Shown piece by piece: positions 61,269 to 64,000 of a stretch of 64,000 bases of DNA; position 1 is the stretch's first letter; each line of letters starts with the position of its first letter. This DNA is from Bacteroidota bacterium (lineage in GTDB: Bacteria; Bacteroidota; Bacteroidia; Cytophagales; Cyclobacteriaceae): NCBI GenBank assembly GCA_018266435.1, contig JAFEAL010000002.1, forward strand, positions 62,001-126,000, given 5' to 3'. The translations under genes and the position numbers were made by a program. The notes beneath the pieces were generated by a model that made no database searches, was not told where the DNA came from, and was given only the letters and a program-made list of their open reading frames with translations.

Positions 61269-62752
61269 GTTTTCTTGCGGAGTTGGCTGTTCTTTTGACT
61301 GTAAAAGAAATAAACAACTAAGCCAATCACTAACCAAATACCGGCCACCAACTGTGTGATGGAATCCAAGCCGATGATCATGGTGGAGCAAACTAATATA
61401 CCCATGATGGGAACAAAAGGAACCCAAGGCGTCTTGAATCCACGCGGTACATCCGGGTTGGATTTTCTCATCACCAATATGCCTACACACACAAGAACGA
61501 ATGCAAACAACGTTCCGATGCTGGTTAAATCGCCCGTGATGTCTCCCGGCAAAAGTGTAGCAATTAACCCTACAAAAACAAACAAAAGCAAATTGGATTT
61601 GTACGGAGTTCTGAATTTGGGGTGAAGTTCGGCAAATACTTTCGGCAGAAGCCCATCAACAGACATGGAGTAAAACACACGCGATTGACCCATGAGCATA
61701 ACCAGAATAACCGATGAAAAGCCGGCCAAAATCGCAATCGACACCAGGTTGGCAAGCCACCCATAACCCACCATGTATTCTTCAATGGCATACGCCACCG
61801 ATGCCTCTTTACCCTTCAGCATAAAATCTGTATACGGTGCAACCCCTGTAAGAACATAGGAAAACAAAATGTAAAGAATGGTACAAATAACCAGCGAACC
61901 GAGAATGCCGATGGGCATATCCTTTTTAGGGTTTTTGGTTTCTTGAGCGGCTGTTGAAATGGCATCAAATCCTATGAATGCAAAAAACACAACTCCGGCA
62001 CCGGCTACTACACCCAGCCAACCATGATCCCACACCGACTCATACGAATACGTGGTGCCATCCGGACGCAGGGCGGGTTTGGCATCAGCCGGAATTAGAT
62101 AAGGAGTATGATTTTCTGGTTTAATAAACTGCCAGCCTACCCAAATAAAGACTAATACAATTGCAACCTTGATGACCACAATGACCGAGTTGACAATGGC
62201 CGATTCTTGGGTTCCTTTTATCAACAATAGAGAGAGTGCCAACAAAACAATCAAGGCCGGTGCATTCATAATGCCATGGTGCATCTCACCTCCGATCAGT
62301 GCTTTTTGAAATGGAGAGTGGCACCACTCGTAGGGAATCGCCCCCCCTAATAACTTGTTTAGAAATTCACTCCACGCAATGGAAACGGTAGCCGCTCCGA
62401 GCGCATATTCAAGCACCAATGCCCAGCCGATAATCCAGGCAACAAATTCGCCCATGGTTACATACGCATAAGTATAGGCACTGCCGGCTACGGGAATCAT
62501 AGAAGCAAATTCAGCATAACACAACCCGGCAAAGGCACAACCGATGGCTGCAAAAATAAATGAAAGGGTTACAGCCGGCCCGGCATGTTCGCCTGCGGCA
62601 GCAGCCGTGCGAACAAAAAGACCCGCACCAATAATTGCACCAATACCCAAGGCAATCAAATTGCCTGCACCCAAAGTACGCTTCAATCCAGTTTCCGAAT
62701 CAGTGGCTTGTGCCAAAAGTTGATTCAACGGCTTTTTGATAAATAAACTCAT
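61265..62752 (-). CDS. Amino-acid permease, APC superfamily (cationic amino-acid transporter type)
   Basis: A 495-residue protein with about 13-14 hydrophobic segments. The start of the transporter has GAGNLIALGIGAIIGAGLFVRTAAAAG, with the APC glycine-rich unwound helix 1; helix 2 follows with GPAVTLSFIFAAIGCAFAGLCYAE, and VVFFAFIGFDAISTAAQETKNP is the conserved helix 6 region. This is the CAT/YfnA-like group of secondary transporters that take up amino acids with protons or by exchange. Which amino acid cannot be told. It is monocistronic, and its TAG stop overlaps the stop of the convergent Rieske-like gene. Confidence 0.93.
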   Translation of the reverse strand: MSLFIKKPLNQLLAQATDSETGLKRTLGAGNLIALGIGAIIGAGLFVRTAAAAGEHAGPAVTLSFIFAAIGCAFAGLCYAEFASMIPVAGSAYTYAYVTMGEFVAWIIGWALVLEYALGAATVSIAWSEFLNKLLGGAIPYEWCHSPFQKALIGGEMHHGIMNAPALIVLLALSLLLIKGTQESAIVNSVIVVIKVAIVLVFIWVGWQFIKPENHTPYLIPADAKPALRPDGTTYSYESVWDHGWLGVVAGAGVVFFAFIGFDAISTAAQETKNPKKDMPIGILGSLVICTILYILFSYVLTGVAPYTDFMLKGKEASVAYAIEEYMVGYGWLANLVSIAILAGFSSVILVMLMGQSRVFYSMSVDGLLPKVFAELHPKFRTPYKSNLLLFVFVGLIATLLPGDITGDLTSIGTLFAFVLVCVGILVMRKSNPDVPRGFKTPWVPFVPIMGILVCSTMIIGLDSITQLVAGIWLVIGLVVYFFYSQKNSQLRKKT

Positions 62753-62845
62753 GCAACTAATGTTATGCGGTTGTTAGCCCTAAAAGTAGAAATAATCTTT
62801 AATTTGAAAATACGATACCCTGAAAATTATAAGAATGGCGATCAA

Positions 62846-63832
62846 TCATTTTTCAGTGGGGTCGAACTTCACCTTAACTAATGCGTGCGAGTCGATGGGT
62901 TGGTTGTTGTAAATTGCAGGACTCCATTGAGGCCCTTCTTTAATCAGGCGAATCGCCTCCTCCTCGCATCCATAACCCAGCCCGGAGACTACCTTATAGT
63001 TGTCGCGTTGCCCATTGGCAAATACCGTAAACTCAATGGTCACATATCCTGTAATGTTTTTGTTCAGCGCTTCTTGCGGATAGTGCAGGCTTTTTTTCAA
63101 ATATGTGTCATACGCTTTTTGTCCTCCCACAGGTATAGCCATTGCCGGAGGTGACCCGGTTTTGCTTTCCCTAACTTGGGGCATTGCCCGGCCTGTTGCG
63201 TACGATTTATCTTTTTTATTTTGATCAATAATTTTGTTCTGTGCTAGATCATCTGATGATGCCATTTCTTCTGTCGGTTGGGGGTCAATCTCTTTTGCTA
63301 ATTCATTTTTTATTTGATCGGGTGCCGGTTGCGTTACCGCAGTTGCGGGAGCAATTGTAGTTGTGCTTTCTCTTTTCTGTTTACCTGGTTTTTCTACTGT
63401 CTGTTGTCGTTGTTTTTTTTCAGGCTTGAGTTGAGTAACAGCCGATGGTTTATTTTCTGTTTCATTTTTTTGATTAATAACCGAATCAGGCTGGGCTGGA
63501 ATTTGGATTTTGGGTAGAGTCTTTTCGTTCTGCAACGCAAGGTTTTCGGGCCGAGGGATGAATTGGTAAATGATAAATGTTACAGTCGCAATTAACGCTA
63601 TCGCTGCGGCAATGCGTAACGGCACAAACCAGTCTGATTTTTTTTGCCGAATGGTTTTTTCATTAAGATGGTGAATGTCTGCATTTAACTCATCGGCCGA
63701 AACCTTTTCAATGCCCTCCAGTGCTTCGGCCAGAAATGGGTCGCTCAATGCCCGCTTTTCAAGTGCATGCATTTCTTTGGGTGTCAGTTCCCCTTTTTTG
63801 TATTTGATGATATCGTTGGTCAACTCATCCAT
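62846..63832 (-). CDS. Energy-transducer TonB-domain protein with anti-sigma-like N-terminus
   Basis: A 328-residue single-pass protein. Residues 1-65 (IIKYKKGELTPKEMHALEKRALSDPFLAEALEGIE) are like the cytoplasmic part of anti-sigma factors in Bacteroidota; one transmembrane helix lies at about 73-90; then comes a low-complexity Lys/Gln/Pro/Thr linker (about 95-235) and a TonB C-terminal domain (YLKKSLHYPQEALNKNITG, VTIEFTVFANGQ, GCEEEAIRLIKEGPQWSPA). TonB C-termini normally contact outer-membrane receptors. The start overlaps the end of an ECF sigma gene by 8 bp, so the protein may couple receptor state to the sigma factor. Signalling through TonB-like domains is inference here. Confidence 0.87.
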   Translation of the reverse strand: MDELTNDIIKYKKGELTPKEMHALEKRALSDPFLAEALEGIEKVSADELNADIHHLNEKTIRQKKSDWFVPLRIAAAIALIATVTFIIYQFIPRPENLALQNEKTLPKIQIPAQPDSVINQKNETENKPSAVTQLKPEKKQRQQTVEKPGKQKRESTTTIAPATAVTQPAPDQIKNELAKEIDPQPTEEMASSDDLAQNKIIDQNKKDKSYATGRAMPQVRESKTGSPPAMAIPVGGQKAYDTYLKKSLHYPQEALNKNITGYVTIEFTVFANGQRDNYKVVSGLGYGCEEEAIRLIKEGPQWSPAIYNNQPIDSHALVKVKFDPTEK

Positions 63833-64000
63833 TGGCTTCCAGGCAGATTTTTAAATTCCGCTTTCCATTTTGAATAAAACTTTTAACCTGATTAAAATCG
63901 TAGCCCGTATATGTTTCAATCTCTTTGTAGCATTTCTCCTCTATATAAAACAGGCGAATACATTTTTTTTGTTCGGCTACCAGTTGCTCCATACACTTTT
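63825..64000 (-). CDS. ECF-type RNA polymerase sigma factor (5' part beyond the window)
   Basis: The last ~58 codons are present on the minus strand and end with a TGA at 63825-63827. They read as sigma region 4: QKKCIRLFYIEEKCYKEIE, TYTGYDFNQVKSFIQNGKRN and LKICLEANG, with the helix-turn-helix and the typical C-terminal basic helix. The gene overlaps the start of the anti-sigma-like/TonB protein by 8 bp, giving a sigma plus regulator pair. The 5' end, promoter and targets are outside this window. Confidence 0.87.
   Translation of the reverse strand, partial: KCMEQLVAEQKKCIRLFYIEEKCYKEIETYTGYDFNQVKSFIQNGKRNLKICLEANG

Noticed and set aside
1-64000. tRNA, rRNA or CRISPR features
   Set aside because: No cloverleaf with a T-loop consensus, no ribosomal RNA segment and no regularly spaced repeats were noticed on reading; a covariance search would be needed to exclude small RNAs.

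Overview
This 64 kb window is chromosomal DNA from a member of the Bacteroidota, most likely of the Cytophagales. The evidence is a SusC/SusD pair, an Oar-like TonB receptor, very large MacB/FtsX-type permeases with a PadR regulator, a propeller-type sensor kinase, an anti-sigma/TonB hybrid, promoters of the TAnnTTTG type and A-rich leaders in place of Shine-Dalgarno sites. Species cannot be named from sequence alone. No rRNA, tRNA, CRISPR array, phage or transposase gene was seen. The one clearly accessory-looking patch is a small hypothetical gene beside a structured inverted repeat at about 8.8-9.5 kb.

Layout. 0-3.8 kb: a sugar-handling locus (partial SMP-30/gluconolactonase and FucP-family transporter on the minus strand; divergent nucleotidyltransferase and NahK-like sugar 1-kinase). 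3.9-8.8 kb: M28 peptidase, then housekeeping genes trmD, rplS, class I aldolase and accD. 8.8-9.5 kb: the cassette-like patch. 9.6-14.5 kb: SusD and SusC. 14.8-21.2 kb: a long minus-strand run (PBP4-type carboxypeptidase, DinB, purine nucleoside phosphorylase, FAD amine oxidase, creatininase-like, LOG family, epimerase). 21.3-27.9 kb: a coiled-coil exported protein, Oar-like receptor, MoxR ATPase and a DEDDh/GIY-YIG nuclease fusion. 28.0-35.9 kb: S9 peptidase, DUF885 protein, sensor kinase and response regulator. 35.9-43.1 kb: a PorE-like OmpA protein, an unknown exported protein and an exported TPR-CHAT protein. 43.2-46.1 kb: ABC permease and PadR. 46.2-48.2 kb: rluD and a DUF6263-like protein. 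48.3-52.6 kb: an ECF sigma factor with a membrane partner, divergent from a membrane protein, a lipocalin-like protein and a second large permease. 52.7-57.8 kb: HupE/UreJ-like protein and two tandem M1 metallopeptidases. 57.9-61.3 kb: WecA-like transferase, pheS, 3-hydroxyacyl-CoA dehydrogenase and a Rieske-like protein with missing ligands. 61.3-64 kb: amino-acid permease, anti-sigma/TonB hybrid and a partial ECF sigma gene.

How the genes fit together. Much of the window concerns the envelope: nutrient receptors, exported peptidases and permeases run by small regulators. The clearest regulatory logic is at 49.2-49.4 kb, where the same two-part element (TGCAACAT, 13-14 bp, GTGTCTCAC) faces both ways between the ECF sigma gene and its divergent neighbour, as expected for an autoregulated sigma factor. 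A second clear case is a perfect 15-bp inverted repeat between padR and rluD. The most notable protein-level items are the DEDDh/GIY-YIG fusion that carries a UvrC-like four-cysteine cluster, the exported TPR-CHAT protein, the NahK-like salvage pair, the AccD without zinc-finger cysteines and the Rieske-like protein without a full ligand set. No wholly new defence-like or biosynthetic system could be shown.
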